NCBI GenBank assembly: GCA_050010595.1
Contig: JBEKKS010000006.1
Location: 67,737-131,736, forward strand
Length of the DNA stretch: 64,000 nt
Direction: 5' to 3'
From: Palsa-513 sp050010595
GTDB lineage: Bacteria > Actinomycetota > Thermoleophilia > Solirubrobacterales > Solirubrobacteraceae
The notes beneath the pieces were generated by a model. The model made no database searches, had not been told where the DNA came from, and saw only the letters and a program-made list of their open reading frames with translations. Within the stretch, counting starts at the first letter, position 1. Each line of letters starts with the position of its first letter. The translations under genes and the position numbers were made by a program. Shown here piece by piece: positions 8,874-16,920 of the stretch.

Positions 8874-9122
8874 ATGGCAGAGCCCCCCAGTACCGAGCAG
8901 ATCGAGAAGGTCATCACGGAGTCACTCGTGACCTTTGGTGCCGACCCTGCCGCGATCTCGCGCGACGCCGAGCTCGAGGAGCTGGATGTCGACTCGCTCG
9001 ACCTCGCTGAGCTCTCGCAGATCGTCGAGGAGCAGTTCGGTGTCGAGCTGACCGCGAACGATGTCGCCGAGATCAAGACCGTCGGCGATGCGATCGACAT
9101 GGTGGCAGAGCGGGCCAAGTGA
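8874..9122 (+). CDS. acpP: Acyl carrier protein
   Basis: 82-residue acidic carrier of growing acyl chains. The phosphopantetheine attachment site is Ser41 in ELDVDSLDLAE. The purine-rich site gaaaggaag lies just upstream of ATG 8874. Its stop overlaps the fabF GTG start (GTGA). Length, acidity and position between fabG and fabF are typical of the fatty-acid ACP. Confidence 0.96.
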   Translation: MAEPPSTEQIEKVITESLVTFGADPAAISRDAELEELDVDSLDLAELSQIVEEQFGVELTANDVAEIKTVGDAIDMVAERAK

Positions 9123-10315
9123 ACGAAGTCGTTGTCACAGGCGTGGGCGCCGTCACGCCGCTCGGGGTGGGCGCCGCGAGCCTGAGCGAGCGCTGGGCTG
9201 CTGGCGTCTGCGGGATCGTTGACGGCGAGGGTCGCTGCGGCGAGTTCGAGCCGACCGAGCATTTCTCCGTCAAGGAGGCGCGGCGCGCCGACCGCTTCAC
9301 GCAGCTCGTGCTGGTCGCAAGCCGCGAGGCGATCGCCGACGCCGGTTGGGACGGTGAGCTCCCCTACCCGGCCGAGGATGTCGGGGCGATAATCGGTACC
9401 GGGATCGGCGGGATCGGCACGATCGAGGCCAACGATCGCATGCTGGTCGAGCACGGACCCAAGCGGGTTTCGCCGCTTGCGGTACCACTGATGATGGGTA
9501 ACGCAGGCGCCGGCGCCGTCAGCATGCACCACGGCCTCAAGGGACCGAGCTACGGGGTCGTCTCGGCCTGTGCCGCAGGTACGCACGCGATCGGGTCGGC
9601 GATGCGCGCGATCCAGGTCGGCGATGCCACGGCGGTCGTCGCCGGTGGGACGGAGGCTGCGCTGACGCCGCTTTCGCGCGCCGCTTTCGTCGCCGTTGAG
9701 GCGCTCTCGGAAATCGGCATCTCGCGTCCGTTCGACGTCAGGCGCGATGGCTTCGTCATGGGTGAGGGCGCGGCGGCGCTGGTGCTCGAGAACGGCGAGG
9801 CTGCGCGCGCTCGTGGCGCTCGAATCCTCGCTGTTATACGTGGCTACGGCGCGACCTCGGACGCGTTCCACCTGACGGCTCCGCCCGCTGACGGCGAGGG
9901 CGCCGCGCGCGCGATCAGGCGCGCGCTGAAGGACGCCGGCGTGACCCCCGACGAGCTCGTCTACATCAACGCGCACGGCACCTCGACGCCGATCAATGAC
10001 GCCGCCGAGACGAAGGCGATCAAGGCTGCCCTGGGCGAGCGCGCGAAGACGATCCCGATCTCCTCGACGAAGTCGGCAATCGGCCATCTGCTTGGCGCTG
10101 CCGGCGCGGTCGAGGCGGTTGCGACGATCCTCGCCCTGCGCGGGCGCACGATCCCGCCGACGCTCGGACTCGAGCAGCAGGACCCAGAGCTCGATCTCGA
10201 CTACGTTCCACTCGTTGCGCGCAAGTTGGATGTCGGTGACGCCAAGCTTCTCGCGCTTTCAAATTCCTTCGGCTTCGGCGGTCACAACGCCGTGCTGTGT
10301 CTGGAGGCAACATGA
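9119..10315 (+). CDS. fabF: 3-oxoacyl-ACP synthase II
   Basis: Elongating condensing enzyme of the thiolase fold, 398 residues, slightly shorter than usual (about 410). The Cys-His-His catalytic set is present: Cys151 in VSACAAGTHAIG, His286 in NAHGTSTP and His323 in IGHLLGAAG; the final GFGGHNAV is also canonical. It begins at a GTG overlapping the acpP stop, and its own stop overlaps the next ATG. Confidence 0.95.
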   Translation: MNEVVVTGVGAVTPLGVGAASLSERWAAGVCGIVDGEGRCGEFEPTEHFSVKEARRADRFTQLVLVASREAIADAGWDGELPYPAEDVGAIIGTGIGGIGTIEANDRMLVEHGPKRVSPLAVPLMMGNAGAGAVSMHHGLKGPSYGVVSACAAGTHAIGSAMRAIQVGDATAVVAGGTEAALTPLSRAAFVAVEALSEIGISRPFDVRRDGFVMGEGAAALVLENGEAARARGARILAVIRGYGATSDAFHLTAPPADGEGAARAIRRALKDAGVTPDELVYINAHGTSTPINDAAETKAIKAALGERAKTIPISSTKSAIGHLLGAAGAVEAVATILALRGRTIPPTLGLEQQDPELDLDYVPLVARKLDVGDAKLLALSNSFGFGGHNAVLCLEAT

Positions 10316-11763
10316 CGATGGCACCACCCGTCCGCACTGATGAGCGGCTAACGCCGCTGGAACGCCTAGAGGTCCTCTGCGATCCGGACTCGTTGCACCT
10401 GTTGCGGACCGATGTGCTCTCGCGTCGGATGGGCGAGAAGGCACGGCCCGGTGATGGAGTTCTTGGCGCAACCGGCCGCGTCGACGGGCGCCCGGTGGCC
10501 TGCTTCGCGCAGGACGCCTCGTTCGCGGGCGGCTCGCTCGGCGAAGCGCACGCCGATACCGTCGTGTCGGTGCTTGCGCTGGCGGAGCGCACGCGCGTGC
10601 CGGTGATCGGCTTCATCGAGTCGGCGGGAGCGCGGATGCAGGAGGGCCTGGCGGCGCTGGCAGGCTACGGTCGGATCTTCCATCACCACGTCGCCCTCTC
10701 CGGTCAGGTGCCTCAGATCTCGGTCATCTGCGGCGCTTGCGCGGGTGGTGGCTCCTATGCCCCGGCGCTGACCGACTTCGTGATCATGACCGAGACGGCG
10801 AGCATGTTCCTGACCGGCCCCGCGGTCGTCGCGGCCGTGACCGGTGAGGACGTGACGGCGCTCGAGCTCGGCGGCCACCGGGTGCACGACCGCAACGGCG
10901 TCTGCCACCTCGTCGCCGCCACCGATGTCGACGCCGCGCTGCTCGCGCGCGACCTGCTCGACTACCTGCCGCAGTCCAGCGACGCCCCGCCGTCGCTCTG
11001 GCCGACGGTCGACCCGCCCGGCGTCGCGCCGGACAGCTTCGTCCCGGCGCAGCAGCGCAAGGTCTACGACATCCGCGACGTCGCGCGGTCGTTGCTGGAT
11101 GGTGGGCGCCTGCTCGAGATATCGCCGCGTTTTGCGCGCAACGTCGTCTGCGCCTTCGGTCGGCTCGAGGGTCGCTCGGTCGGCATCGTTGCGAACCAGC
11201 CGCGCTATCTCGGCGGCGTTCTCGACAGCGACGCGTCACAGAAGGCGGCGCGCTTCGTGCGCACCTGCAACCTGTTCCGCATCCCGCTGCTCGTCCTCGT
11301 CGACACGCCGGGATTCCTCCCGGGAACCAAGCAGGAGCAGCTCGGCGTGATTCGCCACGGCGCGAAGCTCGTGCACGCTTTCTCCGAATGCACGGTGCCG
11401 CGCGTGACGGTCTTGCTGCGCAAGGCCTTCGGCGGGGCGTTCATCGCGATGAACAGCAAAGAGCTCGGTGCTGACTTTGTCTACGCCTGGCCCTCGGCTC
11501 AGCTCGGCGTGATGGGCGCGTTGCAAGCAGTCGACATCATCCACCGTCGCGCGATCGCCGCCGCGGAGGACCCGGCCGCGATGCGCGTCGCACTGGCGGC
11601 AGACTATGAGGCCGAGCACCTGACGCCCGCTGCGGCGAGCGCGGAAGGCCACGTTGACGACGTGATCGAGCCCGCCGAGACACGCGAGCGCGTTTCCGCG
11701 TCGTTTGCCGCGCTCGACACGGTTCCACCGCGACGCCGCCCACTCGGCAACATCCCCCTATAG
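10312..11763 (+). CDS. Acyl-CoA carboxylase carboxyltransferase (beta) subunit, AccD/PccB-like
   Basis: 483 residues with both halves of the carboxyltransferase crotonase fold. The N-terminal half has IGFIESAGARMQEG and CGACAGGGSYAPA; the C-terminal half has VDTPGFLPGTKQE and KAFGGAFIAMNSKE. It transfers CO2 from biotin to acetyl- or propionyl-CoA. Its place inside a fatty-acid operon points to malonyl-CoA supply. No biotin carboxylase gene is in the window, but a small biotin carrier lies at 26542. The start overlaps the fabF stop (ATGA). Confidence 0.88.
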   Translation: MTMAPPVRTDERLTPLERLEVLCDPDSLHLLRTDVLSRRMGEKARPGDGVLGATGRVDGRPVACFAQDASFAGGSLGEAHADTVVSVLALAERTRVPVIGFIESAGARMQEGLAALAGYGRIFHHHVALSGQVPQISVICGACAGGGSYAPALTDFVIMTETASMFLTGPAVVAAVTGEDVTALELGGHRVHDRNGVCHLVAATDVDAALLARDLLDYLPQSSDAPPSLWPTVDPPGVAPDSFVPAQQRKVYDIRDVARSLLDGGRLLEISPRFARNVVCAFGRLEGRSVGIVANQPRYLGGVLDSDASQKAARFVRTCNLFRIPLLVLVDTPGFLPGTKQEQLGVIRHGAKLVHAFSECTVPRVTVLLRKAFGGAFIAMNSKELGADFVYAWPSAQLGVMGALQAVDIIHRRAIAAAEDPAAMRVALAADYEAEHLTPAAASAEGHVDDVIEPAETRERVSASFAALDTVPPRRRPLGNIPL

Positions 11764-11765
11764 CG

Positions 11766-12542
11766 ATGCTCGCCGGCAAGCGGCTACTCATAACCGGCGT
11801 CCTGACGCGCGGCTCGATCGCTTTCGAGGTTGCACGCCAAGCGCAGGAGCTCGGGGCCGAAATCGCGCTGACGAGCTTCGGACGGGCGCGCCGCCTGACC
11901 GAGCGCGTCGCCAAGGAGCTGCCGCAGACGGCTGATGTGCTCGAGCTCGACGTCAACAACCCCGATGATCTCGCCGCCGTCGCGGCCGAGATCGCGAGCC
12001 GCTGGGGTGCGCTGGACGGTCTGCTGCACGCGATCGCCTTCGCCCCCCAGGATGCGCTCGGCGGCGACTTTCTCGGCACCTCGAGCGCATCGGCATTGAC
12101 TGCGTTCGAGACCAGCGCCTACTCGCTGAAGGCGCTCACCGCGGCGCTCGTGCCGTCACTCGAGGCCGCTGAGCGCGGGTCGGTCGTCGGCCTCGACTTC
12201 GATGCAAGCGTTGCCTGGCCGGTCTACGATTGGATGGGGGTGTGCAAGGCGGCCCTGGAGAGCGTCTCGCGCTACCTGGCTCGTGACCTCGGCCCACGCG
12301 GGATCCGCGTGAACCTGGTTGCCGCCGGGCCGATCGAGACGATCGCAGCGGGCGGAATTCCGGACTTCGAGTCGCTCGCAGGGCTCTGGCGCGACCGGGC
12401 GCCGCTCGGCTGGGACACGCGCGACGCCGGACCGGTCGCGGCCACGGTGTGCTTCCTGCTCTCGGACTTCTCGCGGGCGATCACCGGCGAGATCATCCAC
12501 GTCGACGGTGGCTTCCACGCGATGGGTGCGCCGGTGCGCTGA
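11766..12542 (+). CDS. fabI: Enoyl-ACP reductase (NADH)
   Basis: Final reduction of the elongation cycle. This 258-residue divergent short-chain dehydrogenase begins LAGKRLLITGVLTRGSIAF, typical of FabI rather than FabG. The catalytic pair has FabI spacing, Tyr154-x6-Lys161 in YDWMGVCK. It lies three bases after the carboxyltransferase stop and closes the operon. FabI is the usual target of triclosan- and isoniazid-type inhibitors. Confidence 0.93.
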   Translation: MLAGKRLLITGVLTRGSIAFEVARQAQELGAEIALTSFGRARRLTERVAKELPQTADVLELDVNNPDDLAAVAAEIASRWGALDGLLHAIAFAPQDALGGDFLGTSSASALTAFETSAYSLKALTAALVPSLEAAERGSVVGLDFDASVAWPVYDWMGVCKAALESVSRYLARDLGPRGIRVNLVAAGPIETIAAGGIPDFESLAGLWRDRAPLGWDTRDAGPVAATVCFLLSDFSRAITGEIIHVDGGFHAMGAPVR

Positions 12543-12643
12543 GCGCTACGGCGGTAGAGATCGCGAAGGCCGAATCCGACGAGCGGCCTGGCCGACAGGC
12601 ATCGGCCGATGCGAGCAGTGCTTCTGCGCATGGGACAAAAAGC

Positions 12644-12677
12644 CGCGGGGCGACGGCCTCTGGCACGTCGCCCCGCC
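12644..12677 (-). terminator. Intrinsic terminator on the minus strand, with no gene upstream of it
   Basis: gcggggcgac and gtcgccccgc form a 10-bp stem (12645-12654 with 12667-12676), extendable past a one-base bulge. On the minus strand it is followed by ggcTTTTTg. This is the shape of a rho-independent terminator for leftward transcription, yet no leftward gene lies between here and the gntR promoter. The rest of the 270-base fabI-gntR gap holds a second small hairpin (ccggc/gccgg near 12707-12724) and the gntR promoter. Confidence 0.5.
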
Positions 12678-12775
12678 GGCGTGAGGGAGGAGAGGTACTA
12701 CCGCTACCGGCGGATCCTTGCCGGCAGGCCTGTTCCCACGCTCGTCACTCCTCAGGCGATGCGCGGGCCGAAGAC

Positions 12776-12812
12776 TTGGCACTGCCCTACTTGTATGTAA
12801 GTATACAGCCGG
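12776..12812 (+). promoter_or_regulatory. gntR promoter with palindromic operator
   Basis: TTGGCA (12776-12781) is a good -35 element, with -10 candidates TAAGTA (12798-12803, 16-bp spacer) or TATACA (12802-12807). Overlapping the -10 is the inverted repeat TGTAT-gtaagt-ATACA (12792-12807), like sites of FadR-type GntR regulators. The -10 region ends only 5-9 bases before ATG 12813, so the mRNA is probably leaderless. Confidence 0.55.
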
Positions 12813-13523
12813 ATGGCTGACATGCGCATCTCCCGTTCGCGCCGCCTCAGCGGCGGTTCGACGAGCCGCCAGGTCTACGCGGCGCTGCGCGAGGCGATCG
12901 TTGCGGGCGAGCTCCTCCCGGGGCAGCGGATCTCCGAGAACGACCTGTCAGAGCGACTCGGTGTCAGCCGCACGCCGATCCGTGAGGCGTTGACGCTGCT
13001 GCGCGATGAGCGCTTCGTGCAGGTGGTGCCGCAGATGGGCACGTTCGTCACACGGATCAGCACAGCGGCTGTTGCAGACGCCCAGTTCGTGCGCGAAGCG
13101 CTCGAGTGCGCCGCCGTGCGCCTCGCCGCGCAGCGCGCCGAGCCGAGCGACCTCGGTGCGCTGGATGGCCTGATCCGCCGTCAGGAGGAGGTAGTAGCCA
13201 ACGTCGACTTCGAGCGCTTCGCCGTCCTCGACGACGAGTTCCACGCAGCGATCTGTGAGCTCAGCGGCCGCGGCTTCGCCTGGGAGGTCGCGCAACGCGC
13301 AAAGGGCCACCTGAGCCGCGTCCGCCGGCTCAGCCTGCCGCAGCCGGAATACCTCCTGGAGATGGTCGCCGAGCATCACGTGGTGCTCGAGGCCTTGCGC
13401 CGCCGCTCGCCCGACGATGCCGAGACCGCGCTGCGCCACCACTTGCGGATGGTGCTCTCCGCGATCCCTGCGATTCGCGAACAGCATCCTGATTACTTCG
13501 AGGACGAGGAGGGCACGCCATGA
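12813..13523 (+). CDS. GntR-family regulator, FadR subfamily (FCD domain)
   Basis: 236 residues. The N-terminal winged helix-turn-helix (QVYAALREAIVAGELLPGQR, then ISENDLSERLGVSRTPIREA) is followed by an all-helical FCD ligand-binding domain with FVREALEC, FHAAICELSGRG and EHHVVLEALRRR. FCD domains of this group usually bind small carboxylic acids and often a metal via histidines. The stop overlaps the E1 alpha start (ATGA), so it is cotranscribed with the dehydrogenase genes it probably controls through the palindrome in its own promoter. Confidence 0.9.
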   Translation: MADMRISRSRRLSGGSTSRQVYAALREAIVAGELLPGQRISENDLSERLGVSRTPIREALTLLRDERFVQVVPQMGTFVTRISTAAVADAQFVREALECAAVRLAAQRAEPSDLGALDGLIRRQEEVVANVDFERFAVLDDEFHAAICELSGRGFAWEVAQRAKGHLSRVRRLSLPQPEYLLEMVAEHHVVLEALRRRSPDDAETALRHHLRMVLSAIPAIREQHPDYFEDEEGTP

Positions 13524-14569
13524 CCACGGTCGCGAAGAGCACGCTGCGCGAGCTGTACGAGCAGATGTTGCTGATCAGGGCTTTCGAGACCGAGACAGAA
13601 CGCGCCTACAAAGCCGCCTTGATCGGCGGTTACTGCCACCTCTCCTCCGGCCAGGAGGCTGCGACGGTCGGGACGATGCATGCACTCGCCGCCGATGATC
13701 TCCTGATCACCGGCTACCGCTGTCACGGTTTCGCGCTCGCTCGCGGTGTGCCGCCCGAGGCGGTGATGGCTGAGCTCTTTGGCCGTAGCGGTGGCTGCTC
13801 GCACGGGCGCGGCGGCTCGATGCACCTGCTCGACGTCGAGCGCGGCTACTACGGCGGCTGGGGCATCGTCGCCGGCCAGCTGCCGCTTGCTACCGGGCTT
13901 GCGCTGGGACTCGTACGCCAGGGTCGCGAGCAGTGCGTGCTCTGCGAGCTGGGCGACGGCGCGATCAACATGGGCGCCTGGCATGAGTCCCTGAACCTCG
14001 CAGCGGTCTGGCGTCTACCGGTCGTCTTCCTCGTGATGAACAACGAGTATGGGATGGGCACGAGCGTCGAGCGCGCGTCCGCCGTCACAGACCTCCACCG
14101 CCGCGCCGCCGCCTACGACATCCCCTCCGAGCGGGTCGACGGCGACGACCTGCTTGCCGTCGTCGAGGCCGCATCGACGTTGCTTGCAGCTGCGCGCAGC
14201 GAGCGCACGCCGGCCGTGCTCGAGCTCGTCACCTACCGCTACCGCGGGCACTCGGTCGCCGATCCCGGTCTCTCCTATCGCACGACCGAGGAGATCGAGG
14301 AGCATCAGCGCAAGGATCCTTTGAGTCGCGTGCGGGCGCTGCTCGCCGACGAAGGCATTGCCGACGCGGAGCTCGCGGAGCTGGCGCGCGTGGTCGACGA
14401 GCGCGTCGCCGCCGCCGTCGAATGGGCACGCGCGGACCCGGCGCCGCAGGTCAGCGAGCTTGCCAAGGGCATGTACGCACCGGGGAGCGCGAGCCAGTTC
14501 GCGCGCATGCTTGCCGGCGCGCCGTTTGGCGAGCGCGAGCTCGTCTTCGCCGGGGGGCTTGGCCTGTGA
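13520..14569 (+). CDS. 2-oxoacid dehydrogenase E1 alpha subunit (pyruvate/acetoin dehydrogenase type)
   Basis: Thiamine-diphosphate half of the decarboxylating E1. It has 349 residues with the TPP motif GDGAINMGAWHES beginning near residue 145 and ending MNNEYGMGT. GYRCHGFALARG and SHGRGGSMHLLD are also typical of pyruvate and acetoin dehydrogenase E1 alpha. It is coupled upstream to the GntR gene and downstream to E1 beta (GTGA overlap). Sequence alone does not separate pyruvate from acetoin as substrate. Confidence 0.88.
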   Translation: MTTVAKSTLRELYEQMLLIRAFETETERAYKAALIGGYCHLSSGQEAATVGTMHALAADDLLITGYRCHGFALARGVPPEAVMAELFGRSGGCSHGRGGSMHLLDVERGYYGGWGIVAGQLPLATGLALGLVRQGREQCVLCELGDGAINMGAWHESLNLAAVWRLPVVFLVMNNEYGMGTSVERASAVTDLHRRAAAYDIPSERVDGDDLLAVVEAASTLLAAARSERTPAVLELVTYRYRGHSVADPGLSYRTTEEIEEHQRKDPLSRVRALLADEGIADAELAELARVVDERVAAAVEWARADPAPQVSELAKGMYAPGSASQFARMLAGAPFGERELVFAGGLGL

Positions 14570-15597
14570 GCACGATCGAAACCGCCGCACCGCCGGCACC
14601 CGGAGCAACTGAGGTAATGACCTATCGCGAGGCGCTACGGCTGGCGCTGCGTGAGGAGCTCATGCGCGACGAACGCGTCTTCATCATGGGCGAGGAGGTT
14701 GGCGTCTTCGAAGGCGCGTACAAGGTGACCGCCGGCCTGCTCAACGAGTTCGGACCGGACCGCGTTCGCGACACGCCGATCTCCGAGGAGGGCTTCGTCG
14801 GCGCTGGAGTCGGCGCCGCGATGATCGGCGAGCGTCCCATCGTCGAGATAATGACGATCAACTTCCTCCTCGTTGCGATGGACCAGGTCGTCAACCACGC
14901 CGCGAAGATCGGTGCGATGTTCGGCGGTGAGGTGCGCTGCCCGCTCGTGATCCGCACTCCGAACGGTGCCGGCAACCAGCTGACCGCCCAGCACTCGCAA
15001 TCGTTCGAAGGCTGGTTCGCTGGTACCCCAGGTCTCAAGGTCGTGGCGCCGGCAAACCCCGCCGACGCGAAGGGCCTGCTCAAAGCCGCGATCCGCGACG
15101 ACGACCCGGTCTTGGTCGTGGAGAACCTCGCGATCTACAAGGAGCGCGGCGAGGTGCCGCTCGACCCGGAGCATCTCGTGCCGATCGGGCTCGCTAACGT
15201 GGCCCGTCCAGGTAGCGACATCACGCTTGTTGCGCACGGCTTTGCGACGGTCCGTGCCCTGCACGTCGCCGGGCGTCTCGAGTCCGAGCACGGCGTCAAG
15301 GCGGAGGTCGTGGACCTGCGCTCGCTGCGTCCGCTCGATGTCGACACCGTCGCCGAGTCAGTCGCGAGGACGAACCGCGCCGTCTGCATCGAGGAGGGCT
15401 GGCCAAGCTACGGCGTCACCGCCGAGCTTGCAGCGCGCATCCAGAAGGTCTGCTTCGACGATCTCGATGCGCCAGTCGAGCGCGTCGGGATGGCGGAGGT
15501 GCCGCTGCCCTATGCGAAGGATCTCGAGACCGCGGCGATGCCGAACGAGGGCCGTATCGAGGCTGCAGTCCTCACGACGCTAGGCTTGCGCGCGTGA
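14566..15597 (+). CDS. 2-oxoacid dehydrogenase E1 beta subunit
   Basis: 343-residue partner of the preceding E1 alpha, forming a heterotetramer. It shows FIMGEEVGVFEGAYK, TPISEEGFVGAGVGAA, CPLVIRTPNGAG and the C-terminal domain VAHGFATVRALHVA. I chose the GTG at 14566 that overlaps the E1 alpha stop; a longer upstream frame would lie inside that gene. It is coupled to E2 by another GTGA overlap. Confidence 0.9.
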   Translation: MSTIETAAPPAPGATEVMTYREALRLALREELMRDERVFIMGEEVGVFEGAYKVTAGLLNEFGPDRVRDTPISEEGFVGAGVGAAMIGERPIVEIMTINFLLVAMDQVVNHAAKIGAMFGGEVRCPLVIRTPNGAGNQLTAQHSQSFEGWFAGTPGLKVVAPANPADAKGLLKAAIRDDDPVLVVENLAIYKERGEVPLDPEHLVPIGLANVARPGSDITLVAHGFATVRALHVAGRLESEHGVKAEVVDLRSLRPLDVDTVAESVARTNRAVCIEEGWPSYGVTAELAARIQKVCFDDLDAPVERVGMAEVPLPYAKDLETAAMPNEGRIEAAVLTTLGLRA

Positions 15598-16835
15598 GCG
15601 ATGTAGTGATGCCACGCCTCTCCGATTCGATGGAGGAGGGGACGATCATCAAGTGGCTGAAGCAGCCCGGCGACGAGGTGCGGCTCGGCGACCCGCTTGC
15701 CGACATCGAGACGGATAAGGCGACGGTCACCTACGAGGCCGACGCCGCCGGCTTCCTGCAGATCCTCGCCGGTGAGGGCGACACGCTGCAGATCGGCGCC
15801 ACGATTGCACGCCTGCTCGAGAGCTCCGATGCAGCGAAGGCGAACGGAGCGCCGCCGCCCGCGCCGGCCGCCACCTCCCCCGTGCCGGCAAGCGAGCCCG
15901 CGCCGACGCCTGCTGCCACGAGCGCTCCGGCGGCGGCCGTTCCCGTTGCGGCGCCGCCGCTCGCGCCCGGCGGCCGAATCAAGGCCTCGCCCGTTGCTCG
16001 GAGGATTGCCAACGAGCGCGGCATCGACCTCGCAACGCTCGCGGGGAGCGGACCCGACGGGCGGATCGTCAAGGCCGACGTCCTCGCCGCGCAACCCGGC
16101 GCGCCGGGCTCGGCTGCCGCGGCTGCGCCCGCCGAGCCCGGTAGTGCGAAGGGCGACGTGACGCTTGTGGAGCTGACGCGAACGCAAGCGCTGATCGCAC
16201 GGCGGATGGCGAGCGCGAAGGCGACGATCCCCGAGTTCACGGTTACCGTCGAGGTCGACGCCGACCCGGCGCTAGAGCTTCGCGAGCAGCTGCGCAACAC
16301 GGCCTCGCCGCTGCCATCGATCAACGATCTGATCGTGCGGGCATGCGCGCTCGCCCTGCGCTCCCATCCAAACATCAACGCCGCCTACGTTGACGGCCAC
16401 TTTGAGCGCTACTCGCGCGTCAACATCGGCGTTGCGGTTGCATCCGAAGGCACGCTCGTCGTTCCCACCGTGTTCGACGCCGACCTCAAGTCGCTGGTCG
16501 AGATTGCGGCACAGACGCGACAGCTGGCGAGCCAGGTCCGCGAGGGGACAGTCGCGCCGGCCGATCTGTCGGGCGGCACGTTCACGGTGTCGAACCTGGG
16601 CATGCTCGGCGTCGCCCGCTTCACCGCCGTGATCAACCCCCCGCAGGCGGCGATCCTCGCCATCGGCGCCGCCAGTCCGCGCCCGATCGTCGGTGCGGGC
16701 GGGGCAATCGCGGTGCGCAGGATCATGGAGATGACGCTCTCGGCCGACCACCGCATCGTGTATGGCGCGGACGCGGCGGAGTTCCTGCAGAGCGTGCGCA
16801 AGCGCCTCGAACGCCCCGCGCTGCTGCTGCTCTAG
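15594..16835 (+). CDS. Dihydrolipoamide acyltransferase (E2)
   Basis: 413 residues. One lipoyl domain with Lys42 in IETDKATVTYEAD is followed by an Ala/Pro-rich linker, a peripheral-subunit-binding domain (ASPVARRIANERGIDLATL), a second linker and a catalytic domain ending SADHRIVYGADAAEFL. His386 is the catalytic histidine. The usual HxxxDG is HRIVYG here, with Tyr replacing Asp, as in plastid/cyanobacterial E2. No dihydrolipoamide dehydrogenase (E3) follows; the operon ends convergently against the sigma-factor gene. Confidence 0.9.
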   Translation: MSDVVMPRLSDSMEEGTIIKWLKQPGDEVRLGDPLADIETDKATVTYEADAAGFLQILAGEGDTLQIGATIARLLESSDAAKANGAPPPAPAATSPVPASEPAPTPAATSAPAAAVPVAAPPLAPGGRIKASPVARRIANERGIDLATLAGSGPDGRIVKADVLAAQPGAPGSAAAAAPAEPGSAKGDVTLVELTRTQALIARRMASAKATIPEFTVTVEVDADPALELREQLRNTASPLPSINDLIVRACALALRSHPNINAAYVDGHFERYSRVNIGVAVASEGTLVVPTVFDADLKSLVEIAAQTRQLASQVREGTVAPADLSGGTFTVSNLGMLGVARFTAVINPPQAAILAIGAASPRPIVGAGGAIAVRRIMEMTLSADHRIVYGADAAEFLQSVRKRLERPALLLL

Positions 16836-16920
16836 CAGCGACCACCGTGGTGGTGCCGCCGGTGCGCTCACTGGCTGAACGTGGCGGTGGCCAGACCTCC
16901 GCGCACGCCGATAGTCGTTC

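Noticed and set aside
12610..12684. A CxxC-containing stretch (CEQCFCAWDKK...) in the fabI-gntR gap, with CPTC in another frame nearby
   Set aside because: It has no in-frame start within the gap, stops quickly, and the second cysteine pair is in a different frame. The region is better explained by hairpins.
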